Below, one piece after another: positions 17,899 through 26,944 of a stretch of DNA of 64,000 nucleotides. How positions within the stretch are numbered: position 1 is the stretch's first letter; each line of letters opens with the position of its first letter. This DNA is from Dechloromonas denitrificans (lineage in GTDB: Bacteria; Pseudomonadota; Gammaproteobacteria; Burkholderiales; Rhodocyclaceae). Below the pieces are notes generated by a model. The model saw only the letters and a list, made by a program, of their open reading frames with translations. It searched no databases and was not told the origin of the DNA. The DNA lies in assembly GCF_020510665.1 (NCBI RefSeq), contig NZ_CP075187.1, positions 1,012,501 to 1,076,500 on the forward strand. Direction: 5' to 3'. The translations under genes and the position numbers were made by a program.

Positions 17899-18210
17899 TC
17901 AGCTGACGGTTATTTCATCCTGGCGCTTGTCACCGGTGTTGTCCGTCCAGTTCACTGCCAGCTTGTCGCCGGCCTTGATGCCTTTGGCCTTGAAGGTGAA
18001 TAGCGGATTTTTCGAGACCGATGTATTCAGCTGGCCATCGATAAGTGGCTTGCCATTCAGGTTGACCGTGAAATTCTGGATGAAATGCAGCGCCAATGTC
18101 TGGCCTCGTTCATCCTTGCGTTGCCCTGTTTCCATCGGGTGCTGCATGAGTACCCGGATGTCGGTGATTTCGCCCTGGGTCAGGGTGCGGATCTTGATCT
18201 GGTCGGCCAT
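17899..18210 (-). CDS. soxZ: Thiosulfate oxidation carrier protein SoxZ
   Basis: 103 residues, full length for SoxZ. It shows the family pattern: RTLTQGEITDIRVLMQHPMETGQRKD, then HFIQNFTVNLNGKPL and NPLFTFKAKGIKAGDKL. SoxZ pairs with SoxY to form the periplasmic carrier on which sulfur intermediates are bound; it has no signal of its own and is exported with SoxY. soxY lies 6 bp upstream. No soxA, soxX, soxB or soxCD gene is present nearby. Confidence 0.92.
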   Translation of the reverse strand: MADQIKIRTLTQGEITDIRVLMQHPMETGQRKDERGQTLALHFIQNFTVNLNGKPLIDGQLNTSVSKNPLFTFKAKGIKAGDKLAVNWTDNTGDKRQDEITVS

Positions 18211-18216
18211 GCTTGA

Positions 18217-18687
18217 TTACCCTCCGCAACCGCCCAGGGTGACTTTGACTTCCCTGAAAGCGATATGGGTTTTGCCGTCACCGGTCTTCACGGCAATGCG
18301 CAGACGTGTGGTTTCGGCGAGTTTGATCTGGATGCGAGCGTAGGGCAACGCAGGTGGCGTGAAGTCAATATTGCTGCACAGCGGCATCGGATTTTTGTCG
18401 GCAAAAAGTGCCAGGCTGCGTGTGTTGGGAATATTGCTGGTGATGTCGATTTCAACTTTTGCACCGTTCTCGGCGATTTCCGGCGCAGTGATCAGGATAT
18501 CGCGCGATTCGGTTGCACCGGCGTAGCCCTGGGCCTTCAGCGCTTCGTTAATGGTCCGTGCAGTAAAGGCACTGCGGTTCCACTCGGCTGCGATCAGTCT
18601 GCCCGGCATGAGCAGGCCACTGCCGATAAGCGGTGCGAGCAGTGTGGCGCTGGCACCTTTGAGTAGTTTGCGGCGTAATTCAAGCAT
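18217..18687 (-). CDS. soxY: Thiosulfate oxidation carrier protein SoxY
   Basis: 156 residues. The N terminus has a twin-arginine-type signal (LRRKLLKGASATLL, hydrophobic core, then LIAAEW), which would export the SoxYZ complex folded. The body is SoxY-like (NEALKAQGYAGA, then ITSNIPNTRSLALFADKNPMPL), and the protein ends with the swinging-arm motif GGCGG holding the sulfur-binding cysteine. It therefore looks functional. It follows moaC with a 15-bp gap and precedes soxZ by 6 bp. Orphan soxYZ pairs occur in other bacteria; their role outside the full Sox pathway is not settled. Confidence 0.92.
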   Translation of the reverse strand: MLELRRKLLKGASATLLAPLIGSGLLMPGRLIAAEWNRSAFTARTINEALKAQGYAGATESRDILITAPEIAENGAKVEIDITSNIPNTRSLALFADKNPMPLCSNIDFTPPALPYARIQIKLAETTRLRIAVKTGDGKTHIAFREVKVTLGGCGG

Positions 18688-18702
18688 GAGGGTTTCTGAC
18701 GT

Positions 18703-19185
18703 TCAGTCGGCCAGCCAGTGGCCTGATTTTCCACCCTTCTTTTCCAGAAGGCGGACGTTTTCAATGCGCATGCCGCGGTCGACGGCCTTGCACATGTCGT
18801 AAATGGTCAGCAGCCCAACCGAGGTGGCCGTCAGCGCTTCCATTTCAACACCGGTTTTGCCAAAGCATTCGGCGGTGACTTCGCAATGGACTGCGGCGTT
18901 GGCTTGATCAATGACGAAGTCAGCGGTGACGCGCGTCAGTGCGATGGGGTGACAGAGCGGAATCAGGTCGCCTGTCCGCTTTGATGCCTGGATCGCGGCG
19001 ATGCGGGCAATGCCGAGGACATCCCCTTTTTTTGCGCTGCCATCGGCAATCAGTTGCAGCGTCTCAGGGTTCATGAAAATGCTGCCGCCGGCGCGGGCGG
19101 TGCGTGCGGTTTCGGCCTTCTGGCCGACGTCGACCATATGAGCCTGGCCGGCGCTGTTGAAATGAGTAAGAGGCTGGTTCGTCAC
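18703..19185 (-). CDS. moaC: Cyclic pyranopterin monophosphate synthase MoaC
   Basis: 160 residues, full length. MoaC works with MoaA in the first step of molybdenum cofactor synthesis. Hallmarks are [16 protein letters not shown] at the start, the [13 protein letters not shown] active-site segment (K and H residues), [18 protein letters not shown] and the [10 protein letters not shown] helix. It begins a short minus-strand operon with soxY and soxZ, and is divergent from the BepA-like protease gene. Confidence 0.96.
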   Translation of the reverse strand: MTNQPLTHFNSAGQAHMVDVGQKAETARTARAGGSIFMNPETLQLIADGSAKKGDVLGIARIAAIQASKRTGDLIPLCHPIALTRVTADFVIDQANAAVHCEVTAECFGKTGVEMEALTATSVGLLTIYDMCKAVDRGMRIENVRLLEKKGGKSGHWLAD

Positions 19186-19251
19186 GGGAGATTACAAAGG
19201 GTTACGTTGCGGCGGAAGCGTCGATTCGAGAGGCTGCGCTATCATAGCACC

Positions 19252-20700
19252 ATGCCCTTCGCTCAACGCCTTGTCGCCGGTCTGCTCGCCCTGTCCCTGC
19301 TGACTCAGCCTGTGCTGGCCGACGATCTGCCGGAATTGGGCGATGTGGCGAGTAATGATCTTTCCCTGGCGACCGAGAAGAAAATCGGCCAGCAGATCAT
19401 GAACGAGATTCGTTGGCGGGATCATGCATATCTCGATGATGCCGATGTCGAATCCTATCTGAATCAGCTTGGCGGGCGTCTCACGGCCGTAAGCAACGAC
19501 CCGGGCATGGGATTCGTCTTTTTCCCGATCAATGATCCGAGCATCAATGCCTTTGCCATGCCCGGTGGGTACATCGGGATTCACACCGGCCTTTTGTTGT
19601 CGGCCCAGAGTGAGTCCGAGCTGGCCGGTGTCATGGCGCATGAAATTTCCCATGTCACCCAGCGCCATATTGCCCGCCAGGTATTCCAGTCGAAGAAACT
19701 GAGCATGGCTTCCATGCTGGCCATGGGGCTGGCGCTGCTGGCGGCACGCTCCAGCTCGCAGGTCGCGGGGGCGGCAATTGCCACCTCGCAGGCCGGGGCG
19801 ATTTCTGCCCAGCTGGCGTTTTCCCGTGATTTCGAGCGGGAGTCCGATCGACTCGGTTTCGAGATTCTTCGGCGTGCCGGCTTTGATGTCCGCGGCATGT
19901 CCTTGTTCTTCGAGCGCCTGCAAAAGGCGGTTCGCTTGTATGAAAACAATGCGACAGCGTATTTGCGGACTCACCCGCTGAGTAGCGAGCGCCTGACCGA
20001 TATGCAGAACCGCGAGCAATCGGTGGCGTATCGCCAGTATGTTGATAGTCCGGATTTCCAATTGGTGCGTGCAAAATTGCGCGCCATGCGGGGGACGCCA
20101 CGCGAGGCGGTGAAAGATTTCGATGAGCTTGTCCGCGAGAAGAAGTATGCCTCCGAGGCCTCCGTGCATTTTGGTCTGGCGTATGCCTTGTTTCGTGCCC
20201 GGGATTGGGGCGGAGCCGAGCAGGAGATTTTGCTGGCCCGCAAGCTGAAGGTTTCATCGGCCATACTTGAACGCATGCTGGCCGAGATAAAAATTGCCCA
20301 GGGGAATGCGGATGCCGGCCTGGCCCTGTACCGCGAGGCGATGCAGCGCTATCCCTTCCACCAGGGGCTGCTCTACGGTTATGCCAGCGCCTTGATTGGC
20401 GCCCGGCGTTTTGACGATGCGCTACGCTTTGTCGAAACCCAGTTGCAGAGCTATCCGCAGGATATTCGTCTGCACAAGATGCGGGCCGAGAGCTTTGCCG
20501 GGCAGGGGCGTCGCGCCCAGCAACACCAGGCCCTGGCCGAATCATTTTCCCTGCAGGGGCAGACGGCGGCGGCCATCGAGCAGTTGCAGCTGGCGCAGCG
20601 GGCGGGCGATGCCAATTTTTATGAGATGTCGGTGATCGACACTCGTCTGCGTGAAATGAAACGTCGCCAGCTGGATGAACTCAAGGAACGCCGCAATTAA
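19252..20700 (+). CDS. bepA: M48 family periplasmic metalloprotease with TPR (BepA-like)
   Basis: 482 residues from the ATG at 19252. A cleavable signal (about residues 1-22, ending PVLA) precedes an M48 peptidase domain with the zinc motif HEISH in GVMAHEISHVTQRHIAR and the downstream E-R-E-S-D glutamate region (DFERESDRLGFEIL). The C-terminal part (about 290-480) has TPR-like helices. This is the BepA/YfgC architecture: outer-membrane assembly quality control. Frame upstream of 19252 runs into moaC antisense and was not used. It is divergent from moaC, with 66 bp between starts. Confidence 0.88.
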   Translation: MPFAQRLVAGLLALSLLTQPVLADDLPELGDVASNDLSLATEKKIGQQIMNEIRWRDHAYLDDADVESYLNQLGGRLTAVSNDPGMGFVFFPINDPSINAFAMPGGYIGIHTGLLLSAQSESELAGVMAHEISHVTQRHIARQVFQSKKLSMASMLAMGLALLAARSSSQVAGAAIATSQAGAISAQLAFSRDFERESDRLGFEILRRAGFDVRGMSLFFERLQKAVRLYENNATAYLRTHPLSSERLTDMQNREQSVAYRQYVDSPDFQLVRAKLRAMRGTPREAVKDFDELVREKKYASEASVHFGLAYALFRARDWGGAEQEILLARKLKVSSAILERMLAEIKIAQGNADAGLALYREAMQRYPFHQGLLYGYASALIGARRFDDALRFVETQLQSYPQDIRLHKMRAESFAGQGRRAQQHQALAESFSLQGQTAAAIEQLQLAQRAGDANFYEMSVIDTRLREMKRRQLDELKERRN

Positions 20701-20738
20701 GGGTAAAATTCCCACCCTCATCAACTGGCCAATCGACC

Positions 20739-20966
20739 ATGGAATTTGATCGCGATCTCGACGTTAAAGGGCTGAATTGCCCGTTGCCCATTTTGCGGAC
20801 CAAGAAGGCCCTTGCCGAGATGGAATCAGGACAGGTGTTGCGCGTCCTGGCGACCGACCCCGGTGCGCTCAAGGATTTTCCGGCTTTCGCCAAGCAGACC
20901 GATAACGAGCTGCTGGCACACAAAGAGGAAAATCGGATTTTCGAGTTTTACCTCAAGCGCAAGTAA
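20739..20966 (+). CDS. TusA/SirA-like sulfurtransferase protein
   Basis: 75 residues with the family signature LDVKGLNCPLPILRTKKAL, including the active cysteine in the CPxP motif, and the typical end segment. TusA-like proteins carry persulfide sulfur to partners for tRNA thiolation, molybdenum cofactor or sulfur metabolism. It could be tusA proper or a paralogue. A short GGGTAAAAT (about 20701-20709) may contain the -10. The stop codon overlaps the proposed start of pabBC. Confidence 0.88.
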   Translation: MEFDRDLDVKGLNCPLPILRTKKALAEMESGQVLRVLATDPGALKDFPAFAKQTDNELLAHKEENRIFEFYLKRK

Positions 20967-22705
20967 TTCCCCTGTTTTACGCTTTTCTTGAAGACAGGCG
21001 GGCGCCAGCCGGTGAGCCCGCCGCTTGGCTTTTCGAGGATCTGGTCGATTCTCGGGAGGCGCACGATGCGGCAACGCTCGCTTGCGCACTGGTTGACCTG
21101 GAAGACAAGCCGGGTTGGCGCGTCGTTGCGCTGGATTACGAACTTGGCTATGTTTTCGAGCCGAAAGCTGCGCCGCTGTCATGGCAGGCTTCGGTCGAGC
21201 GCCCGTTGGCCAGATTCTGGCATTTCGCACGATGTACTCCGCTGACCGCTTCCGAAGCCGATCTCTGGCTGGCCGGGCAGCTTGCTCAGGCGGCGGGTGG
21301 CGTTGGCGAAATTCGTCCGTCTATTTCGCAAAATGAGCATGCTGCTGCGGTCGACCGCATCAAACAGCTGATTTCGGATGGCGATTGCTATCAGGTCAAT
21401 CTGACGTTTCCCACCGATTTTTCCTGGTTCGGCTCGGCTTTGGCGCTTTATGCCCGTTTACGGGCCGTGCAGCCGGTGCGCTATGGCGGGTTTGTCGGCC
21501 ATGACCGGGCGGCAATTGTTTCGCTTTCTCCCGAGCTGTTTCTTGAACGGCAGGGCGAACGCCTGGTGACGCGCCCGATGAAGGGGACTGCCGCCCGTTC
21601 GAAAGCGCCGGAAATCTTGCGTACATCGGCCAAGGACCGGGCCGAGAATCTGATGATTGTCGATCTGCTGCGCAATGATCTTGGGCGGATTGCCGAGCCC
21701 GGCAGTGTCAGGGTCGACCGTTTGTTCGATATCGAGGATTACCCGACCGTCTGGCAGATGGTTTCGGAAATCTCTGCACGGATCGGCCAGTCCAGCCTGG
21801 CGGATGTGCTGGTAGCGCTTTTTCCCTGCGGCTCGATTACCGGTGCGCCAAAAATTCGTGCCATGCAAATCATTGCCGAGCTTGAACTTGCCCCGCGCGG
21901 TTTATATACCGGTGCCTTGGGCTGGCTGGCACCGAATGGCGATTTCCGGCTCAACGTGGCGATCCGGACGCTGGAACTTGCCGCCGATGGTCGTGGCAAG
22001 CTGGGTGTAGGCGGCGGGATCGTGGCTGACTCGGTGGCCGAAGCCGAGTGGCAGGAATGCTTGTTGAAAAGCCAGTTCTTACATCGTTGTGATCCCGGTT
22101 TGAAGCTGATCGAGACACTGCGTCTGGAAGGCGGGGTTTATCTGCGCCGAGCCCTGCATCTGAGCCGTTTGCAGCATTCTGCTCAATGTTTCGGATTCAA
22201 GCTGGATGTTGCCGAGTTGTCTCGGCAACTTGAGGCACAGCCGACACATGGATGTTGGCGTGTCAGATTGACGCTGGACAAGGCGGGCAATCTGGAAGTG
22301 GCTGCTTTCCCGCTTGTTGATTTGCCAGAGACAGGCCATCTGGCCCGAATTGCGCTGCAGACGATTGATTCCAGCAGTATTCTGCGCCGCCATAAAACCA
22401 CCGAGCGCCAGGTTTACGACGCGGCGCTGGCCTCGTTGCCGCCCGATTCGGCCGTATTTGATGTGATTTTTCTGAACGAGCGTGGCGAACTGGCGGAAGG
22501 TGCGCGCAGCAATATCTTTGTCGAGCGGGACGGTATGCTGTTGACGCCGCCACTGAGCAGCGGCTGTTTGCCGGGAGTGTTGCGGGCCGGCTTGCTGGCG
22601 GCCGGGCGTGCTCGCGAAGCCGTGCTCAGGCCGGAAGATCTGGCGGCCGGATTCTGGCTGGGCAATTCGCTGCGTGGTTTGCTCCGGGCCGAGCTGGAGC
22701 AATAA
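20966..22705 (+). CDS. pabBC: Fused aminodeoxychorismate synthase component I / aminodeoxychorismate lyase
   Basis: About 579 residues if started at ATT 20966. The N-terminal half is PabB (chorismate-binding: SFVxHD-like GGFVGHDRAAIVSLSPE, RPMKGTAAR, RNDLGRIAEPGS, then LFPCGSITGAPKIRAM and GVGGGIVADS). The C-terminal part from about residue 365 is the PLP enzyme PabC (lysine in RRHKTTERQVY, then FLNERGELAEGARSNIF). Together they make p-aminobenzoate from chorismate with PabA, which is not in the window. Family-like sequence (FYAFLEDRRAP) begins right after the tusA-like stop. The in-frame stop at 20903 is followed by no ATG, GTG or TTG until TTG 21208-21206, which would truncate PabB; ATT 20966 (overlapping TAATT) or CTG 20972 is needed. 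Confidence 0.9.
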   Translation: MPLFYAFLEDRRAPAGEPAAWLFEDLVDSREAHDAATLACALVDLEDKPGWRVVALDYELGYVFEPKAAPLSWQASVERPLARFWHFARCTPLTASEADLWLAGQLAQAAGGVGEIRPSISQNEHAAAVDRIKQLISDGDCYQVNLTFPTDFSWFGSALALYARLRAVQPVRYGGFVGHDRAAIVSLSPELFLERQGERLVTRPMKGTAARSKAPEILRTSAKDRAENLMIVDLLRNDLGRIAEPGSVRVDRLFDIEDYPTVWQMVSEISARIGQSSLADVLVALFPCGSITGAPKIRAMQIIAELELAPRGLYTGALGWLAPNGDFRLNVAIRTLELAADGRGKLGVGGGIVADSVAEAEWQECLLKSQFLHRCDPGLKLIETLRLEGGVYLRRALHLSRLQHSAQCFGFKLDVAELSRQLEAQPTHGCWRVRLTLDKAGNLEVAAFPLVDLPETGHLARIALQTIDSSSILRRHKTTERQVYDAALASLPPDSAVFDVIFLNERGELAEGARSNIFVERDGMLLTPPLSSGCLPGVLRAGLLAAGRAREAVLRPEDLAAGFWLGNSLRGLLRAELEQ

Positions 22706-22718
22706 CCCCCCAAACAAA

Positions 22719-22748
22719 ACGGCCTGAAAACTTTCGTTTCCAGGCCGT
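22719..22748. terminator. Hairpin terminator between pabBC and the convergent hypothetical gene
   Basis: ACGGCCTG pairs with CAGGCCGT, with extra AAA/TTT pairing inside the loop region. It lies 13 bp after pabBC and 18 bp past the stop of the minus-strand hypothetical gene. There is no clean T run, so efficiency is uncertain. Confidence 0.55.
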
Positions 22749-22766
22749 CGACCGCAGTAATGCAGG

Positions 22767-23243
22767 TCAGTTGCGCAATTTGCGCAAGTAAATACCGATC
22801 AGCGAGAACAGGCCTGCTGCCACGCCGTAATAGAAAGCCTTGGCTGCGACATCCTGATATTCGACCAGAACCGGTACATCATCTTCGACTTTGTAGCGGA
22901 TGGTGGTCTGGAAGTGCCAGGAAGAAGCCTTGACTTCATAAATGCCATTTTCCTTCTTCCACTTCAGCCAGTTGGCGGCTTCCTCGATATCGCCGGCCGG
23001 CTCAGGCATTTCAAGCGTGGTGTACAGGCCCTTGGCCTTGGCTTCGGCCAATTCGCTGTAAGCCAGTCCGCAGGGTTCCTTGTTGGCACACACTGCGGCA
23101 ACACGGAATTCCGGTTTCCAGGTCGAGTTCTTTTCCCAGGGCCATGAAATGATGAAGGCCACCGTCCAGGCCCATACCAGGGCGGTAAAAATCATCAAGG
23201 CGATGAATATCTGGGCAAAAAAACCGCGTTTGTCTTCGGACAT
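22767..23243 (-). CDS. Hypothetical two-helix membrane protein
   Basis: 158 residues; family not recognised. A first membrane helix (about 10-33) follows a short charged N terminus, and a second (about 135-153) precedes the basic end YLRKLRN. The roughly 100 residues between contain two cysteines (VCANKEPCGLAY) that could form a disulfide, many Trp/Lys, and would be periplasmic. It follows valS by 15 bp on the minus strand and is probably co-transcribed. The SD region is weak (GGAAAGCA). Confidence 0.65.
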   Translation of the reverse strand: MSEDKRGFFAQIFIALMIFTALVWAWTVAFIISWPWEKNSTWKPEFRVAAVCANKEPCGLAYSELAEAKAKGLYTTLEMPEPAGDIEEAANWLKWKKENGIYEVKASSWHFQTTIRYKVEDDVPVLVEYQDVAAKAFYYGVAAGLFSLIGIYLRKLRN

Positions 23244-23258
23244 TGCTTTCCTTTTCGT

Positions 23259-26099
23259 TTAGCCCAGCTTGGCAAGCTGGGGCTTGAGTTTTTCCAGCGT
23301 GGCCGTGAAATCGGCAACTCGCTGCTTTTCCTGATCGATCACGGCGGCCGGAGCGCGGGCAACAAAACCTTCGTTACCCAGCTTGTTCTGCGCGATGCTG
23401 ATCTGCTTTTCGAGCTTTTCGATTTCCTTGGCCAGACGCACCTTTTCAGCCGCAACGTCGATTTCCACCTTGAGCATCAGGCGGGTTTCGCCGACCACGG
23501 CGACCGGTGCCACGGCATCGGTTGGCATGTCGTCTACCAGTTGTACCTCGGAGAGCTTACCCAGAGCTTGCAGGATGGGGGCGAAGTCGGCCATCTCGTC
23601 GCCGCCACCGGCAACCAGCAGCGGCATGCGCAGGGCTGGCGAGACGTTCATCTCGCCGCGCAGGTTGCGGCAGGCGTAGGCCAGTGCCTTGAGGCGCTCG
23701 ACCTTGGCTTCGGAAGCCGGGTCGAGGCGGGCCAGATCGGCGCGCGGGTAGTCGGCGAGCATGATCGAATCGTGTGTCTTGCGCCCGGCGATCGGTGCGA
23801 CAGTCTGCCACAGCTCTTCGGTGATGAACGGGATCAGCGGATGCGCCAGGCGCAGCACGGCTTCCAGCGTGCGGATCAGGGTTCGGCGGGCGCCGCGCTG
23901 CTGTGCTTCGTCGCCGGTCTGGATCTCGACCTTGGCGATTTCCAGATACCAGTCGCAGAACTCGTCCCAGACGAACTTGTAGATGGCCTGGGCGATCAGG
24001 TCGAAACGGTAGTCGGTGAAGTGACGCTCGACTTCCTGTTCGACGCGTTGCAGCTGGCTGACAATCCAGCGGTCGGCAAAACTGAATTTGAGGCGTTTTT
24101 CGCCGTCGACCGTGCAAGCACCATCGCCGCCTTGTTGATGATCAAGGGCCAGGTCATGGCCTTCGACATTCATCAGCACGAAGCGCGTGGCGTTCCACAG
24201 TTTGTTGCAGAAATTGCGGTAGCCGTCGCAGCGATTCAGGTCGAACTTGATGTCGCGGCCCGGCGAGGCGAGCGAAGCGAAGGTAAAGCGCAGCGCGTCG
24301 GTACCGAAGGAGGCGATGCCTTCCGGGAATTCCTTCTTGGTCTTCTTGGCGATGCTTTCGGCCTGCTTCGGGTTCATCAGGCCGGTGGTGCGCTTTTCGA
24401 TCAGCTTTTCGAGGTCGATGCCGTCGATCAGGTCGATCGGATCGAGCACATTGCCCTTCGATTTCGACATCTTCTGGCCTTCGCCATCGCGGATCAGGCC
24501 ATGCACGTAAACATGCTTGAACGGGATCTGGCCGGTGATCTGCTTGGTCATCATGACCATGCGCGCGACCCAGAAGAAGATGATGTCGAAACCGGTGACC
24601 AGCACGGTCGACGGCAGATATTGCTGCAAAATCGGGTTGGCTGCGTCGATTGCCTCATCGCCGGTCCAGTCCAGGGTCGAGAACGGCCACAGGGCGGAGG
24701 AGAACCAGGTGTCGAGGACGTCGTCGTCACGCTTGAGGGCGCCGCTGTAGCCTTGCTTGGCGGCTTCGGCACGGGCTTCTTCCTCGTTGCGGGCAACGAA
24801 GATCTCGCCGTTGTCGCCGTACCAGGCCGGAATCTGGTGGCCCCACCAGAGTTGGCGCGAAATACACCAGTCCTGGATGTTGTTCAGCCACTGGTTGTAG
24901 GTATTGACCCAGTTTTCCGGGTAGAACTTGATCTCGCCGGAATGCACGACGTCGAGCGCCTTCTCGGTGATCGACTTGCCGTCCTCGCCGGGCTTGCTCA
25001 TGGCGACGAACCACTGGTCGGTGAGCATCGGCTCGATGACGACATTGGTCCGGTCGCCGCGCGGCACCTTGAGCTTGTGCTTGTCGACCTTGATCAGGAT
25101 GCCCTGTTCCTCGAGGTCGGCAACGACGGCCTTGCGGGCGTCAAAACGGTCCAGGCCGCGGTATTTTTCCGGGGCTTCATCGTTGATCTTCGCATCCAGT
25201 GTCAGGATCGAGATCATCGGCAAACCGTGGCGCTGGCCGACGGCATAGTCGTTGAAGTCATGCGCCGGCGTCACTTTGACGCAGCCCGTACCGAATTCGA
25301 GATCGACGTAGGAATCTGCGATGATCGGGATTTCACGGCCGGTCAGCGGCAGTTTCACCAGCTTGCCGATCATGTGCTTGTAGCGTTCGTCTTCCGGGTG
25401 GACCATCACGGCGGTGTCGCCGAGCATGGTTTCCGGACGGGTGGTGGCGACCACCAGGCTATCCGAACCGTCGGCGAGCGGGTAGCGGATGTGCCACATG
25501 AAGCCGTCTTCTTCTTCCTGCACGACTTCGAGGTCGGACACCGCGGTGTTCAGTTTCGGGTCCCAGTTCACCAGGCGCTTGCCGCGGTAGATCAGGCCTT
25601 CATTGAACAGGCGGACGAAGGTTTCGTTGACCACCGTGTTGAGGCCGGCATCCATCGTGAAGCGTTCGCGCTTCCAGTCTGGGCTGGTGCCCATGCGGCG
25701 CATCTGCTTGGTGATGGTGTTGCCGGAGTATTCCTTCCATTCCCAGACTTTTTCCAGGAACTTCTCGCGGCCGAGGTCGTGGCGCGAAATGCCTTGGGCG
25801 TCCAACTGGCGTTCAACGACGATCTGCGTCGCGATGCCGGCGTGGTCGGTGCCCGGCTGCCACAGCGTGTTGTGGCCGCGCATCCGGTAATAGCGGGTCA
25901 GCGCGTCCATGATCGTCTGGTTGAAACCGTGGCCCATGTGCAGCGTGCCGGTCACATTGGGCGGCGGCAGCAGGATGCAGAAGTTTTCGTCAGGAGCCTT
26001 GCTGCGGTCGACGCCGGCAGCAAAGTAATTTTGAGATTCCCACTCGGGGTACCAGCGGCGTTCAATATCGGCTGGTTCGAAGGCTTTGGCGAGTTCCAT
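23259..26099 (-). CDS. valS: Valyl-tRNA synthetase
   Basis: 946 residues, class I synthetase. The HIGH motif appears as [16 protein letters not shown] and the KMSKS loop as [10 protein letters not shown]. An editing domain lies between them ([19 protein letters not shown]), as does the [16 protein letters not shown] segment. The C terminus has the ValS coiled coil ([18 protein letters not shown]). The ATG at 26099 is followed at once by family sequence ([18 protein letters not shown]). It is part of the minus-strand group pepA-holC-hypothetical-valS. Confidence 0.98.
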   Translation of the reverse strand: MELAKAFEPADIERRWYPEWESQNYFAAGVDRSKAPDENFCILLPPPNVTGTLHMGHGFNQTIMDALTRYYRMRGHNTLWQPGTDHAGIATQIVVERQLDAQGISRHDLGREKFLEKVWEWKEYSGNTITKQMRRMGTSPDWKRERFTMDAGLNTVVNETFVRLFNEGLIYRGKRLVNWDPKLNTAVSDLEVVQEEEDGFMWHIRYPLADGSDSLVVATTRPETMLGDTAVMVHPEDERYKHMIGKLVKLPLTGREIPIIADSYVDLEFGTGCVKVTPAHDFNDYAVGQRHGLPMISILTLDAKINDEAPEKYRGLDRFDARKAVVADLEEQGILIKVDKHKLKVPRGDRTNVVIEPMLTDQWFVAMSKPGEDGKSITEKALDVVHSGEIKFYPENWVNTYNQWLNNIQDWCISRQLWWGHQIPAWYGDNGEIFVARNEEEARAEAAKQGYSGALKRDDDVLDTWFSSALWPFSTLDWTGDEAIDAANPILQQYLPSTVLVTGFDIIFFWVARMVMMTKQITGQIPFKHVYVHGLIRDGEGQKMSKSKGNVLDPIDLIDGIDLEKLIEKRTTGLMNPKQAESIAKKTKKEFPEGIASFGTDALRFTFASLASPGRDIKFDLNRCDGYRNFCNKLWNATRFVLMNVEGHDLALDHQQGGDGACTVDGEKRLKFSFADRWIVSQLQRVEQEVERHFTDYRFDLIAQAIYKFVWDEFCDWYLEIAKVEIQTGDEAQQRGARRTLIRTLEAVLRLAHPLIPFITEELWQTVAPIAGRKTHDSIMLADYPRADLARLDPASEAKVERLKALAYACRNLRGEMNVSPALRMPLLVAGGGDEMADFAPILQALGKLSEVQLVDDMPTDAVAPVAVVGETRLMLKVEIDVAAEKVRLAKEIEKLEKQISIAQNKLGNEGFVARAPAAVIDQEKQRVADFTATLEKLKPQLAKLG

Positions 26100-26151
26100 G
26101 GGCTTGTCGGAAATGGGGAAACCGACAATTATACCGGAGCATAGCCCCGGT

Positions 26152-26511
26152 TCAGATGGGATCTGGCTCGGCAGGCTGGAGTCTGGCCAGTTCTTCCCGC
26201 TCGGCCAGGAAATCGCGGACGGTAGCCTCGATCATGCCTGGGAGTTCAGCGGCAAGGCGCTCATTGATCCGCCGAGTCAATTCGTGCGTGATGATGTCAA
26301 GCATGGCCGCATCGATCGATGGCGGCGGGTCTTCCTGCGTTGCCAGAACTGACGATGCGACGTCTGCCGGCGTCTCGATGTCGAGCAGAACGGGAAAGTC
26401 ATCTTCCTCGACGATCGCATCGGTCAGGATGGGAACGTCTTCGCCTTCCGGTGTATTGGCACGACGCCGTTGCATCAGGGCGTCGGCTCGGGCAAGGATG
26501 GGACTGGGCAC
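26152..26511 (-). CDS. Hypothetical acidic protein between holC and valS
   Basis: 119 residues from a GTG start. Not recognised as a named family. It begins with a basic, low-complexity stretch ([12 protein letters not shown]), continues with an acidic Val/Asp/Glu-rich section ([17 protein letters not shown]), and ends in a helical, charged region ([23 protein letters not shown]). No membrane segment or signal. It lies 10 bp after holC and 52 bp before valS, so it belongs to that operon. The helical C-terminal part suggests oligomerisation or a binding surface, without any further support. Confidence 0.65.
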   Translation of the reverse strand: MPSPILARADALMQRRRANTPEGEDVPILTDAIVEEDDFPVLLDIETPADVASSVLATQEDPPPSIDAAMLDIITHELTRRINERLAAELPGMIEATVRDFLAEREELARLQPAEPDPI

Positions 26512-26521
26512 GCTGTGCTCC

Positions 26522-26944
26522 TTAACGTTCGCTCAGGTCGAAGTAGCGGACTTCGCAGCCGTGTTCCTTGTAAAACCTGACACGTTCACGAGCCGCCGAA
26601 CGGTCTTCATCGCTTTGCCCGACCACTTCGATCAGGTTCTGAAAACGCGCATAGCCGGGGGGGATGTCGTGGCTGAGGTTCATCAGGCGTTCCTGCTGGG
26701 CGGGGCTGTCCAGCCGGTCGGTAATCAGGATCGGCGTCTCTGCCGCCAGCGGCGAGTCAGCCCGGCAGTGCGGGACGAAACTGAGTGCGGGGTGTGTCCA
26801 CAGCCAGCGATCGACACCACCGGCAATTTCCTTGTCGGTGGCGTAGACCAGCATGGCTTTCTTTTTGGCGTAGGCGCCACCGAGCAGCGCGCAGGCAGCG
26901 GCTATCTTGTCGGTTGCGCCGTGATAAAAGAAGACTTGGGTCAA
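26522..26944 (-). CDS. holC: DNA polymerase III subunit chi
   Basis: 140 residues. The start VFFYHGATDKIAAACALLGGAYAKKKAMLVYA and the segment WLWTHPALSFVPHC are typical of HolC. The chi subunit links the clamp loader (via psi) to single-stranded DNA-binding protein. The start is TTG at 26944, overlapping the pepA stop as TTGA, so translation is probably coupled. The pepA-holC-valS order is widespread in proteobacteria and supports the call. Confidence 0.93.
   Translation of the reverse strand: MTQVFFYHGATDKIAAACALLGGAYAKKKAMLVYATDKEIAGGVDRWLWTHPALSFVPHCRADSPLAAETPILITDRLDSPAQQERLMNLSHDIPPGYARFQNLIEVVGQSDEDRSAARERVRFYKEHGCEVRYFDLSER

Noticed and set aside
23541..26144. An 867-codon open frame on the plus strand opposite valS
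   Set aside because: Mirror of valS with no recognisable domain, ribosome site or conserved motif.
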